DNA of 64,000 nt from Pocillopora verrucosa (taxonomy: Eukaryota; Cnidaria; Anthozoa; Scleractinia; Pocilloporidae): contig NC_089321.1 of the NCBI RefSeq assembly GCF_036669915.1, positions 2,074,316 to 2,138,315 of the forward strand, in the 5' to 3' direction. This document shows positions 49,981 to 61,771 of this stretch, one piece after another (positions within the stretch are counted from its first letter, which is position 1; each line of letters opens with the position of its first letter). The notes under the pieces are model-generated. The model saw only the letters and a list, made by a program, of their open reading frames with translations. It was not told the DNA's origin and did no database searches. Both the position numbers and the translations under genes were made by a program.

Positions 49981-49990
49981 ACTATATATA
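49981..49990 (-). promoter_or_regulatory. TATA box of the peptide precursor gene
   Basis: TATATATAG on the minus strand, 66 to 75 bases upstream of the start codon. This would place transcription start about 40 bases before the ATG. Confidence 0.6.
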
Positions 49991-51355
49991 CGGGCTGAAT
50001 TTCATAGCTCAAAGTTAGATTGGTTTTTAATATGCTTGCTCGGTTTTTTTTGTCAAACAATCGCCTTTTTTCCCGAAGCTTCCGTGAGAATGCTTGTCTC
50101 GAATTTACCCTTTGTCCTGTTTGTCAGTTATCTCTAGTTTCACGACTGACTGAACGTTGCGGAAAGGAAATTCCGCCCTCATCAATGAAAGAGGAACTCG
50201 ATCTTTTCTGTTTTCATTTCTTAGAAAATTTACAGTACACGATGTCCACGTGGCGTTTCTCAATAAGGCACTTTTTCTCCAGCTCAATAGTTACTCTCTG
50301 AATTTGATTATAAACACCCATGATAAGTCCGAGCTTGCTTTTGTCCTAAAAGTTAATGACTAGCATATGAGTGATTACCACACAGTGGGTAGTCCCGCCC
50401 AAGCCTAAACAGGAAAATTCGAAGTGGGAGTTATTGAGATAGATGAAATTCTATATAAAAATTTAATTACGACTGATAATTTCCATCCTACAACGGAAGA
50501 GAAGGGAATTATGAAAAAGGACAATGTCATTTTGTCTTCCACGCTCTTTGACAGTTAGAATGTTAAGTACACGGCATATTAAAAAATGAAAACCGTGACG
50601 GGATGCGGCCAACGGAATATTCCTGTCTTCAATCACAATTTTTTCCGAGTTTTAACTTAATTATGTGTGAAATTGAGCGATGAATATATGTATTGAAAAG
50701 CACAAAGTCGAGTAGCTTCAGAAAAACGGAGGAGAAATCTTTTTGTTGTGTTCGGCCCTTTTAGAACTAAATATGTTTTAGTTTGACAGGATGCCAGTTT
50801 GAGACGGATGAAAATCAGTTTAACATTGTTAAATATTCTTTTTGGGTCGTGATTTAACAGCCATGAATGAAAAAGCAAGAGAAAAAAGACAGAAAAAAAG
50901 AACGCCAAACGGTGAACATAGCCTATCTGCGCGATGTCGAACAGCCCATAGGACGTAATTTGGTAAAAAAAAAAAATGATTTGAACTTCAGCAGATCACA
51001 AAGAACGGTCGACAATGAAACTGTGGTAACGATAAAGACGGTGAACATTAAATAACCTCGCCTTTGTCATATAGTTTATCTTTTAATATAAATCATTTCA
51101 TTGTATTTTCCATACATGATAAACTAGAGTGTTTTGATTTGTAAAATACTGAAAAGGCAGCAAGCAGACCGAAATAAAGTTAGCAAACTATTGTGCGACT
51201 CGGCTCGCAAGAAGATTGCCGTAAGAACTGAATTTAGTTAAGTTCGTAGGACATAAGACCTTAAGCCATATGTTGAAAATCTTTATTTATCCTTGTGCCC
51301 ATCAAATATTTTGGTATTATATCTTTACTTTTTCTGAATTATTGATAAAAACCAG

Positions 51356-51449
51356 CTTCAAGGGATAAGCGTCAGTCAGTACTGCACTATTACGGATCAA
51401 TGCAAGACCTATATTCCCTGCAACTTTCATCGTTGTTGTTATTTTAATC
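51356..51449 (+). CDS. Possible internal exon of a small cysteine-rich secreted peptide
   Basis: A pyrimidine-rich tract and AG precede 51356, and a GTAAGT donor follows 51449. The open frame between them has five cysteines spaced C-x5-C-x5-C-x4-C-C, unlikely by chance in such AT-rich DNA. The pattern resembles disulfide-rich peptides, which in cnidarians include both defence and venom types. The next acceptor in phase, at 51512, would give a stop two codons later. No signal-peptide exon was found upstream, so this may be a fragment, an exon whose partners I missed, or chance. Confidence 0.28.
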
Positions 51450-52386
51450 GTAAGTTTTAATCAGTAAATTTCTATATATTTACACAGAGGTATTTTTTGT
51501 GGTCTTTGCAGAATGAAATATGTCGACGCTTGCATATAATTTGATTTGGTTCATTGTGCAAAACATAATTAGGAGTTCTTAGGTACACAAAAAGGCCTTT
51601 AAAGTGGAACGAACAACAAATTTATCACTACGAAGTTTGCTTCGTTCAAGTTAAGAAATCGTTCTTGCGCCGATTCCAGGTATCAAAGAGAATATTATTA
51701 GACTAATTCTGGAAAAAAAGACCGAGAGTGCATAGGAAAAAAACATTATTTATAGATTAGAAAAGTGAGAAAAAATACAAAGGAAGAAAGATGACTCAAG
51801 TTACGAACTACAAAAAAAGTAGTTGTTACAAAGAAGCCTGAAAAACTCACAATAATCTTGCAATAGCCACTGAGGTTTCAAGTCAGCCACTGAAGCTGAT
51901 CAGTATGCAAGTTCGTAGCAGACCCGTGAAGGACAGTTTGAGAAATAAGTAATTATACATTTTAATTGATTTTTAAAGAAATGCAATTTTAAAGACAAAA
52001 TAATATTTTCCTTGTGCCAGACATCTGTACGGCAAAGAGTTGGAGATTTGCCAGGTCCAGTCGGGCTTTATTAAGTGATTCACCCACTAGAAAGATCCGG
52101 CATATAGGCCACATTTCAATGAACTGCCACAGCGAGTAAATCATACACTGAGCTGAACGAGTACCAAGCAGTCCTCTACGACACTACAGATTATAAATTA
52201 TCAAACTTTCAAAATATTTTTATTGTAAGATATTCATCACCAAAAGGCTTTGTTTTGTATATTTCGAACTTTGAAAATCTTAAAGTTCTCATTCAGCGCT
52301 TTTTGGTTTGCCTTGTTCCTGTAGAACGATTTTCTTTTAGAGCCCTCAGGCTAACAAGATTTATTGTCATAATATTTTACGTTCAA

Positions 52387-52849
52387 CAGCGCGTGAAATT
52401 GCGTCTACTACAGGCACCAATGTGACTAAATTTTTCACTTTGGCGACCAAATCCTGAAAATTAGTCGCCAAATTGGCGACTAGAATGCTTCATCATAACC
52501 ATACCTAGAGATATAGTGAATTAGAAAGATTTGGAAAGATAAATCCGCGGCAAACGTCCTCGATAAGTTCGTTTCCAAAACGCAGCACATGCATCTTGAT
52601 CGATAACTACACGCCATCTAAGATTTAGGTGAGCTTGAAGGTTGAATATCATCCATCTTAGTGTCCACTTTGTAGCACGTTAAAGATCTTTTTCCTAACT
52701 TAATTTTGGAGGGTCTTTCTGGAACGCTGACAGCGTGGAAAAAACGTTTTGTTTGTCTTTAAAAATGGCGACCAACTTTTTTTGAATTGGCTACCACTTT
52801 GAAGAATAGCCAAGTGGCTATCAGAAAAAAAGATTAATTTCACGCCCTG
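52387..52849. mobile_element. Non-autonomous inverted-repeat element, about 460 bp
   Basis: Starts CAGCGCGTGAAATT and ends AATTTCACGCCCTG, near-perfect inverted ends of 14 bases. Inside are repeated GGCGAC / GTCGCC motifs (TTGGCGACCAAA, TTAGTCGCCAAATTGGCGAC, ATGGCGACCAA). CAG ends are of the hAT type, but no matching 8 bp flanks are visible. It has no coding capacity. Confidence 0.65.
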
Positions 52850-53705
52850 TACAATCCAGCCTACTCAAATCAAACGCAGGGGTCAAGCATCGTTATGTTA
52901 CTCCCCTGATGATCAGAGTAACAATTTAAAATTTATTGATTTGAATTTTTTGATATTATTTTCCATATAAAGCCAGGTCGTAAGGCTTTGATAGTACCCA
53001 CGGTTTACTCAGAATGGTTATATATTTTTTTCGATAAGCGGGCGATTTTACATGTAGAAATTATGTCGAACATATCAACGAAACTTCATATCTGATTAAG
53101 CTCAGCTTATTTTGTGTTCTAACATGCCAAACCTAGCATATTATGCTTTCGAGTGATCAACGCCGTCCTCTGAAAGGTTGGAAGTAGAACAGGTGTATTT
53201 TAACACGTTAGTTGTATTACAAACCGCATGTCGTGTAACTTTTCGCTCTTTTCTCAATAATTCGGAAGTAGTTTACGCTCAGAAAATTTAAAAACGTGTC
53301 CGCGACTTTTTTTTTCCTCCCTATTGTCATTGGACAGGAATCGGTTATTGCTTGAATCCTGATCTATTCCTTTATTAAGAAATTTAGAATAGTTGGCCGG
53401 TTTTGATACTCAGCGTATTTAGACTGTGAACATTGGGATAAAAATTTACATAAGCAGAATGGATAACAAGTCATATTAATAAATGAATACCCCCTGCAAT
53501 AAATAGTTAGCACATGATTCACAAAATGAACGGTTTGAATTGCATATAGAAAAAAAAATATGATTAAAACTTAAATGCATTCGGGTGCGCACTTACAGCA
53601 ACAGCTATGCCTTAGCCGGTTGACTTACAATTTTCTCTTTGCGTGTTCCGGTGTTAGAAAAAAAAACAAACAATGAACAAATCAGCGAGCATATCTTTCT
53701 TCACA

Positions 53706-53711
53706 TTTATT
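53706..53711 (-). terminator. Polyadenylation signal of the PTB-domain gene
   Basis: AATAAA on the minus strand, about 55 bases after the stop codon. Confidence 0.55.
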
Positions 53712-53763
53712 CACATTTGAGTACATCGTATGTAGATTCATTTGCGATCGTGTTCAGCTGGCC

Positions 53764-54360
53764 TTAAATTTCGTTTAATTCTAAGTTTTTATTCAAAGAG
53801 CGCTTTCTTGGGATTTTGCGATACTTTTCCCTTCTCGAAGGTTTTAACTTCGTTGTTAATGGGGATTCTTCGTTTCCCATTTCATCAGCATCCTGTACAC
53901 AGACACAATTCATTTTTTGAAAGTATTCCCCGACTGTGAAAGCCAGCTGTTTCGCCACACTTTTCTTCTCGCACCAAAAGGCGTGCGTTAGATAAAAATC
54001 TCCTTCGCGTCCTTCCAAATGATGATAATTGAACACCAATACTTTCCTCCTTTTGCTGTCAACCCCGCAGTAGATTATTTTGTTAAAGTTGTAAACAGTT
54101 CTAGTCGCATGCTCTTCTTCATCAGCCCTGTAAAGCTCAAATAAATTGTCTTTTACTCGAAGAATTTGTTTCGGAAGCAAATTATGTTTCAGTTTTAACC
54201 GAGAATTGTCAAAGATTTCCTCCACGGACCCGCATATTCCGTTACCAACAGGACACAATACTTGAACGCTTCCAAGGTAAATAATTGGAAAGCTAATTTC
54301 TCTTTTTGTATCGGCGGATTCTCGAGAGAAACGAATATTTCGTAATGCAGCGTACGCCAT
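53764..54360 (-). CDS. PTB/PID-domain protein, single exon, 198 aa
   Basis: One uninterrupted frame with no signal peptide or membrane segment. Residues of about 22-153 have the phosphotyrosine-binding fold signature: SFPIIYLGSVQVL as first strand, a middle stretch VYNFNKIIYCGVDSKRRKVL matching the I-x-Y-C-x-x-D core strands, then VFNYHH and a C-terminal helix KSVAKQLAFTVGEYFQKM. Such domains bind NPxY tails of membrane receptors and serve as adaptors in signalling or endocytosis. The last 40 residues are basic (RREKYRKIPRKR) and could be a nuclear or membrane-contact tail. It resembles short PID proteins such as FAM43 more than Dab or Numb, but the exact subfamily is uncertain. The absence of introns, the basic tail and its own AATAAA suggest an old retrogene or an intronless family member. 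Confidence 0.8.
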   Translation of the reverse strand: MAYAALRNIRFSRESADTKREISFPIIYLGSVQVLCPVGNGICGSVEEIFDNSRLKLKHNLLPKQILRVKDNLFELYRADEEEHATRTVYNFNKIIYCGVDSKRRKVLVFNYHHLEGREGDFYLTHAFWCEKKSVAKQLAFTVGEYFQKMNCVCVQDADEMGNEESPLTTKLKPSRREKYRKIPRKRSLNKNLELNEI

Positions 54361-55345
54361 ACAGGATTTTGAACTTGCGATATCAGGTTAAAGTTGGAAA
54401 CTTCGAAATTCGACAGTGACGAAAAAAAACTCCTGTGATGAAAAATTTTGAAATATCCGATAAAAATTTAATTTAGATGCAAAGGAGTACAGAATAAACA
54501 TAACAAAAGAAAACATTTGTTTTATTGACGATGGAAAGTTTCATGTACGTCATCTGCTGGTTGATTGGAGGAAATTGTCTGTCCATTGGCTAATAAACCC
54601 GGTGATAAACATTTAACTTAAATGGCAATTTTTTTTATTTTAATTTTGGTACCATTATACTGATGACATGGAAATTTGTACGTTATTTTGGATATCAAGA
54701 GAGACAATTAGTTTAAAGAGGAAGGTTGACCTTTTTTTCTGAGGAACAGCCTCGCTAAACCAACCGCCATGATTAGTAGAAGGAAAGGTCAGATTGGCTT
54801 TTGCTTTTTTTGTATGGCATGGCTGAGACATGAAAGATAAGAGTTTCTCGTGGTTTTCTATTCTGGGTGGACTAAAATAAAAATATATGTATAACGTATA
54901 ATTTACTTAAACATCGTGCCGCTGCAGAGCTCAGAGCGAAACAGAAAATATGATTTTATCCAAAGTAAGATTCTTTCTTTCGTTTACAGCCATCGTTAAA
55001 GACCAATAAGAATATAGTCTTTATATATAATTTATCGATGATAATTCCTCTTTCTTCGCTGTAAAAATATTTTCGAAATCTGCAAGTACATTAGAGAAAC
55101 CTTCGAAAGTAGTCTTGTTTGATTAATAGGAAAGAAAGCTGATTTGAATATTAGAAACATTATATCTTCATTGTTAAATATTTGAACCATTATTTGTTTT
55201 CTTGGTATTTAATTCTTGTGTACGTGTAATTTTAAATTATTTATTAATTTCATTTTAAATTTGACAGCTCTTTCTAATTCCTCTCGAAGATATAAAAAAT
55301 TGCATTTAAAACATCAGACATCGATTTTGATCAAACAAAAGAACT

Positions 55346-55467
55346 GAAAAGAGTCACGGAAAAGAGTCACGGAAAAGAGTCACGGAAAAGAGTCACGGAA
55401 AAGAGTCACGGAAAAGAGTCACGGAAAAGAGTCACGGAAAAGAGTCACGGAAAAGAGTCACGGAAAA
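55346..55467. repeat. Minisatellite, 13 bp unit, about 9.4 copies
   Basis: The unit GAAAAGAGTCACG is repeated head to tail without a mismatch. Perfect identity points to recent expansion. It lies about 1 kb upstream of the PTB-domain start codon. Confidence 0.95.
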
Positions 55468-56944
55468 ATATCCTTTTTATGCTTGTAGGATAAATGTGGA
55501 GATAACGCTCCGTACCTAAAACCTTCCAAGCCTTTTTCAGATCTCAATCTACGTCTCGAGAAATTTTCACTCACTGTGAAATGACCCGAAGAAAAAACTT
55601 CCAAAGTGAAGTAAGCCATGGCTTTTAAAGTCTCCACAAACTTAAAAATTTGATAGTCAAATGACATAATACCACTGAACTAAATTTTAACCAATCTAGC
55701 AGCCGAAAAACTCTCTAAAAGTAGGTATATCGAGTACTCTTTTTTCGACTTCACGGCGCCACCATTTTTAAAAAAATTGTCGAGAACGATTTCTTTATAA
55801 TTAATGATTAATGTTATAAATTGTCACACAATGTAACGAAATACTAGACTGATTGTAACGCGAATAGGAAGATTTCGTGACATGATATTTCACAACGTTG
55901 TAAACAAAGTTCAACACTGATTTGCATGCGTACAGTGAACTAAATAAGGGAAAGAAACGTGTAATTGTGAAATTGCAACTAAAATAGGGTATATTACAGT
56001 ACTTTGGGATTGGGAATTTACTGAACTCGTGATTATGGAAAAATTACTTTATTTCGCAACTAGAACTGTAAAACGAAGTAGCACTGAATTGTAAGGGCAG
56101 ATTGGTATTAGATCCGTTAGAGCGTTAGTATGTTCAGATTGTCAGGAGTGATGGAAGAAAATAAACGCGTTTAGAAAACAAAGAAGTATACAGTCCTCTT
56201 GATTCCGCGACAAAAATCTCGGTGAGTAAGCCGTTCATGACGTCCCAGAAATTTAACCCTAATGCTGGGAACAAAAGTGTCGTTCAAACACCAGCTGCTG
56301 AAAAGGTTATCGGTCTCCTTGTATCAAGTTTAGCCCGAGTTTCAGTTCAAATTAATGCCTTTCTTGCGTAACCGACAGTGCAGCCATACTGTGAACTTAT
56401 GTCTGTTGCGTCACAATTGAGCAGCCAGGTTGCTTAGTAACATTCAAACTACGTGATAATTTTAAAGGCACGTGATATGCCATGCATTTTGGAACGGAAC
56501 AATAAAAGCAACGATAGCAACAACGTTGTAACAACTGCTTCTAAAATTGACAAATAAGGAGACTTGACATGTAGTTAGCTTTACTATCTAGAGAAATTAT
56601 ATACACGTATCTCGCAACTCAATTTTTTGCCAGTTGCTCTCAGCATTCGTAGTTATTTGTCAATCTCCAGGACATAGATTCACTTTCAATCGACTCACAA
56701 ACATTTATCATAACATGTCGCTACATATATGCAATTTCTTTATTAAGAGGTCTCTAGAATTCCATTTTACGTTTAATCAGATTATGCTGCACTCGTTAAA
56801 TTATGTCACAACTGATTTCCTTGTTTTCCTTTTGTTCATCTATACCCAACAATATCAAATTTCCATTCTTGATGGTTTAAAGTACCTTTCGGTAGAAACC
56901 CCGGGTAGCCTTAATTCTTATACAAAACAACCTCAAAATAACCA

Positions 56945-56962
56945 TTCTCTCTCTCTCTCTCT
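56945..56962. repeat. CT microsatellite
   Basis: About nine CT dinucleotides in a row. Confidence 0.85.
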
Positions 56963-57345
56963 GGAATGATTCATGAACATTTTTTCCTGCGCACGGATTC
57001 GGTTTATGCCAAATTGTAGTATCTATCTGATTTTTTTTCCATAACCATGTACAATTGATCTCTCGGTAGTTCATCAGTAATGGGAAGAACACTTCTTGCT
57101 CTACCTATAGGAAAGCTTCACATATCCTAAAACAACCTGAAATTAAACATTATTTCATTCCAAATTTACCTCACTCCTTGCATTTTTAAGGAAACCTAAC
57201 GAAACCCACTTGGTTTCTTAAAGAACTGTAACTCTTGCTCTACCTCGCTATTTCAAGTTATAATTAATTCGGTGTACAGTCATTTACCTCATAGCATTAA
57301 TATTAACAAGTTCCAGTTTATAGAAAGGATCACTTTCTAAATTCC

Positions 57346-58323
57346 TTAAGATGCTCTCTCCGTTCCCATGGTAGCAGAATCAGAAGTATGTGGATTCTGG
57401 CCTCGGTTGAAAGAGCCGGCCTGGGGCTGAATTTGGCGAGAAAGTTTAATTAGTTTTCTTAGCCCTGTGCGCATGTCTTTACTCCTACCAAAGTTCAGCA
57501 AAGGATTTAAGAATGCATTAAGCTGGAGGAAGAATGTATAAAAAGGCCTGTAAGCGCTTAAACTCATTATGCCTAACAAGTGCAAAATAAGCGGAGACAT
57601 AAGAGCTGGGAGAAACGTCAGGAACAATACCACGAGGATTATCCCCACAGTGACTGCAATTCTCCTCTCCCTTTCCAATGAAGGGCGCAATTGAGTTTCA
57701 GTGGGATTCATTTTCTTTGAGAATATGCCTATGTAAGAGATAATGATAACAAGGAAGCAAATAAGATAGAATAAAAGAGCAGAAACATTTCCGTAAGGAA
57801 TCATATCTAACTCTACCAGAAGTACCGCCAAAATGCATATCACCCATGTTACGAGAATCTTGACAATAGCACGGTATCTAGTCACGTTACTGCGATACCA
57901 CCAGGGTTTTCTGACTGCTAGGTATCGATCTCTACTTATCAATGCCAAGTTTGCAAGCGTGGCATACAAACACAGAATAGATGTCGCGTGAGATAAGCGC
58001 GAGGATACACCAGAACCACCCGAAGGTGGGCACATGTATTTGTCGGCTATCGCCGATACATCTCTAAAGATAGAATATGAGGTATACAACAAGTCAGTTA
58101 CTGATAAACTACACAGCATCAAAAATGAAGGACTTTGCAACGATCTATTTCGCGTTACGGTGAACACCACAAGCGCGTTACAAAAAAACCCAATTACGGC
58201 CAAGAGCATGCCCATTGGTCGGACACCGTAGTTGGTGAAGTCTCGCAGTTGATGCTGGGTTTCCTGTGGAATATTCTGGACAAGACATGCTTGGTATGGA
58301 AGCTGGGTCAAGTTATTGGCCAT
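57346..58323 (-). CDS. Rhodopsin-like (class A) G protein-coupled receptor, single exon, 325 aa
   Basis: Seven hydrophobic segments are visible, starting at about residues 38, 69, 112, 152, 180, 225 and 263. An N-linked site (NLT) follows the start. TM1 has the conserved Asn in FFCNALVV, TM2 has the Asp in SVTDLLY, TM3 ends RDRYLAV (DRY), and TM7 has NPLLNF in place of NPxxY. TM6 lacks the usual CWxP and has TFLP. It is a plasma-membrane receptor with unknown ligand; intronless class A receptors are expanded in anthozoans. The start codon chosen leaves a short N terminus. An AG acceptor just upstream of the ATG (near 58336) suggests a 5' untranslated exon. It is 3.4 kb from a second receptor of another subfamily, on the same strand. 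Confidence 0.9.
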   Translation of the reverse strand: MANNLTQLPYQACLVQNIPQETQHQLRDFTNYGVRPMGMLLAVIGFFCNALVVFTVTRNRSLQSPSFLMLCSLSVTDLLYTSYSIFRDVSAIADKYMCPPSGGSGVSSRLSHATSILCLYATLANLALISRDRYLAVRKPWWYRSNVTRYRAIVKILVTWVICILAVLLVELDMIPYGNVSALLFYLICFLVIIISYIGIFSKKMNPTETQLRPSLERERRIAVTVGIILVVLFLTFLPALMSPLILHLLGIMSLSAYRPFYTFFLQLNAFLNPLLNFGRSKDMRTGLRKLIKLSRQIQPQAGSFNRGQNPHTSDSATMGTERAS

Positions 58324-61302
58324 AACTGCACACCTGAAAACACCAACACAACTCCTTTAAAATTTTCCCTCTTTCGTCTTTTTACTACTAATTAAACTAA
58401 TAGACAGCTGTGGTCTTCCTCAAGTTTTTCTGGCTAAATGCCTTATTATACCTCTGTAATTCAACGGCAGTTATATGATCCCTCCCTTGAGAGTGAAATC
58501 CAGCTAGGATTGACTTTGTAACCTGTAGCTGTAAAAAAGAAATGAAGAAACATGTTTTCAGGTCAAAACCACCTGAACCTTAATGTAAAATGAAATTATG
58601 AGCTCATCAAGTTAAAATACTTTTTCATTTTAATGTTAGATCCGTTATTTCGTGTTAAAACTGAATTAACAGTTTTTTTCGTATATACTTTATTCACTAT
58701 CGTGTAAATCACGTAAGGAAATCTTTATAACACACTGAGTAATTCTAAAGTTATCGAGTTAGCCTCTAGTTGTTCCATCACAAAAATTAAATAATAGTCT
58801 CATTGGGAAGCGTACGAAATCAACCAAATACTGCAAATGTAAATGTGTTTCATGGGGAAAATCTTACGATATTCTTATATTCCACGGTGGGTTCGAAAAT
58901 TAGAGCTTTTCGTTTCGATCGTTGATATTTACCTGCAGATTTTCTCAGATCTTGTAATCGGGAAAGCCTCTGGATCTGATCGTGTTATATTCTCCGGACG
59001 AAATTTGTTACAACTTTGCCTTGGGCTGCCTAAGGGTGGCAAAAAAATTAAAATTTCTTACGCGCATAAAGAGAGAATGTTTCTTTTCCTTAAATATCAT
59101 CTTTTTCAAGTACCTGTCGGAGAAGTTGGATCATCATTTTTTCTACTATTAGCAGTCCCTTCATGCTTTTCAAAAAAGTAACAACTTAGTAACAAACATT
59201 TGATATAAGATATACAGATTTTTCTTACCATACGGATTGAGTCCGATCTCAAAGTCAAAGACCTTTAGGAACTAAGGTTTGTACATGATACTCTAAAACA
59301 TCGACTTCGAAAATAGCGGATAAGAGCTTAACAGGTAAAGTATATAGTACAAAATATCTTCTCATCGACAAAATTATTGAGCGAATCTTTCCATGCGTAA
59401 CCGCTTTTATAAATGTATTTTGCGACTAATGAAACCGCCATAAATAGTTCTATTTAATCCCAAGTAAAGTTCAATTAATTTCGGCTTGCGCTGTCTTTAT
59501 TGCTGCGTGCGAAAGAGCTAAAATAAAGCCTACAAACGATAAGTGAACCGAAATGACCACGAAATCAATTTATTCTAAACCGACATTTAATGAATCCCTA
59601 ATCCTTCTCTTTTGCTATCCACTTTGTCGGTGGTAACTACTATAAATTTAAGCTGCGTACGAAACTAGTCAATCCTTACCTTTATTTACCATGAAATATT
59701 ACTCAACATACCATACTATCAATTTTTTTCTTTATGTGTTTGCGATTTTGCGCTTCAACTCAAAATACGGCTAATCTCAGGCTTGTTTAAAGGGATATTA
59801 CCAGGAAAGCAAAACATTAAAATGTAATCCCTTGTGGTAATTTTGCTTCTAAAAGTCGGTAATTTTACTTGGCCTGTCTCGTTAATGGCTTGGAGAAAGG
59901 GTACACCGAAATCAAAACGACCAAAATTAAAACGAACGAAATCAAAACGACCGAAAGTGGAGAGAGCTTCAAAAGTTATTAACTAAACCCTTGAAAGAAA
60001 CATGTTCAATTATGTTTACCAGTCGTTTCCTTAATTATAGTGTACATGGCAAAATTCACTGTTTATTGCACGCAAAAGCCGCCAGAACATGCTAAAGATG
60101 GCACTTCTAAGGGGGAAATAGAGATTTCATCGTTGTACTTTGAATAGTGCACATAGGATGTTACATCACTAAATGATTGATGGTCACAAATGTAATTTTG
60201 TCTTCTCCCTTTCTCTCTCGTCCAGATAACATGAAAATGATGAAAACATGGAAAATTGAAGAAAAAATTAAGAGCCGAAAAATATGGAAATGAAGCCTTC
60301 GTTTCGTGATCTTTCCTGCATAACAATGAATTTTGATTCGTACTACGGAAAAATTATAGTTACAGAGGTGATTATATACAAAGAATTAAAGAGTAAACAC
60401 ATTAAAAAACGAATTTCTCTGATTTTTAAGCTGCAAAATAAAATGAGGAAATCATCCAAATTTTGAAAAAAAATCAGGATTTCGAGTGACTAGATTTCAA
60501 AATTTAATGTCGCGTTGCTTTTTTACATTCCTTCCTTTCTTTTTGTCTAAAAACGCGAGAAATTTTAATGAATCAATCAAGTTTTTTGTGAAAATTTGAT
60601 TTTGTCTATGCAGACCATACCAGAAAACTTAAAAAGAAAGCTTAGGATATCATGAGGGTTTTGTTATCTTTACTTGAAAGTTTGTTAGTGTGTCAAAATA
60701 ATTTCGGACGTCTACGCAAGAACTTTCCCACGAGTCTTTTCAATGCCAACGCCACAAAGTCCCCTTTCTTCCTTACCAAAAGCGAAATTACATAATTGGC
60801 AGATGATTTTTTCTCTCTTTCCGAGGAAAATGTTGTTGAAAACACCGCGAAAGATGTTAGGTTGTTTTAAGGAAACTTCTACGAAATTTTGTACAAACTT
60901 GAGAGAAAGAAATTTGCGGATTCTCGCTCTCATTACACCTTTGCCCAACATCGTAACAGTTCTTTCATGTAGATTTTCCATTGGAGATTAACGCTCCTCA
61001 TTTAGGTGCGAAAACGAGGGAGGTACTATGGACTGTCGTTTTTACTCATTACCAGTCTCTCGAGCTTAGCGTTTGCTCTTCAAAGTGTTCGCGAAATTGG
61101 CAAAACATTAATATGCAATTTGAAATGACTGTTAGGTTAGCTAAAGAAATGAAGCACAATAGTTAACGATCGATTTATCTATTAAAAAATATTTGTGGAT
61201 GTAACCGTGATCAATATCTTTTTGAATTGGGTCTCTTTCCAATTTTGATGGTGAGCCGCGAGTAATTCTGTAGTTTATTTCATAAATCAAGAGTTAATTC
61301 AT
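58324..61302. other. Spacer between the two receptor genes, no gene seen
   Basis: AT-rich. A short run of related motifs (GAAATCAAAACGACC and variants) at 59910-59957 is a small degenerate tandem repeat. Open frames here are short and lack similarity I recognise. Confidence 0.5.
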
Positions 61303-61513
61303 GGGCCCGTTTCTCGAACGTCCCGGTAACTTAAAGTAAAAATTTAATGAATAGTGAAGTTGGCTCTGACACCTGAGCCAATCCATTTTGTTTCGTTTGC
61401 TGATTATTTAATTAATTGTATGATTTTCAAAATTTTGGTAACCCCTATCTTGGATGTAAACAGAACAACTTTGCAGGCCGGTTAAGTTGCCGAGACTCTC
61501 GAGAAACGGGCCC
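61303..61513. mobile_element. MITE with perfect 15 bp inverted ends
   Basis: Starts GGGCCCGTTTCTCGA and ends with the exact reverse complement. It is 211 bp and non-coding. Flanking bases do not show an obvious target duplication. Confidence 0.8.
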
Positions 61514-61707
61514 TAGAAAACATGTTTTGAGATTAAAATTTAAAGAATAGGTGAGCAGGTTCTGGCACTTTAACCATTCCATTCTTTTCGTTAATGTTAA
61601 CAGTTTCATCGAATGATTTTTAAAACTTTTGAAGACCCATCCAGAATGAAAACAGAACAGCTCTACGGGCCTGCGAAGTCAGTGGGACCTTCGAGAAACG
61701 GGCCTCT
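61514..61707. repeat. Second, one-ended copy of the same MITE
   Basis: Follows the first copy directly. It repeats its right half (AAACAGAACAGCTCTACGGG, then CTTCGAGAAACGGGCC) but lacks the left end, as expected from a tandem duplication or nested insertion. It ends about 65 bases below the stop codon of the receptor at 61772. Confidence 0.7.
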
Positions 61708-61771
61708 GACACGAAATAAAATTACGGGCTTCAAAAAAGCTTCCAAAAAAATTTCCTACACCCTTATTGTA

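Larger units (their letters stand above)
49991..53700. other. Spacer with one possible small exon and one repeat
   Basis: Apart from the cysteine-rich exon at 51356 and the inverted-repeat element at 52387, I see AT-rich DNA with short open frames only. Confidence 0.45.
54361..57345. other. Spacer with a minisatellite and a microsatellite
   Basis: Holds the promoter side of the PTB-domain gene, the 13 bp minisatellite at 55346 and a CT microsatellite at 56945-56962. I see no gene. Confidence 0.5.

Noticed and set aside
58843..59181. Open frame of 112 codons on the plus strand
   Set aside because: No membrane pattern or domain, and no partner exon; it lies in the upstream region of the first receptor.
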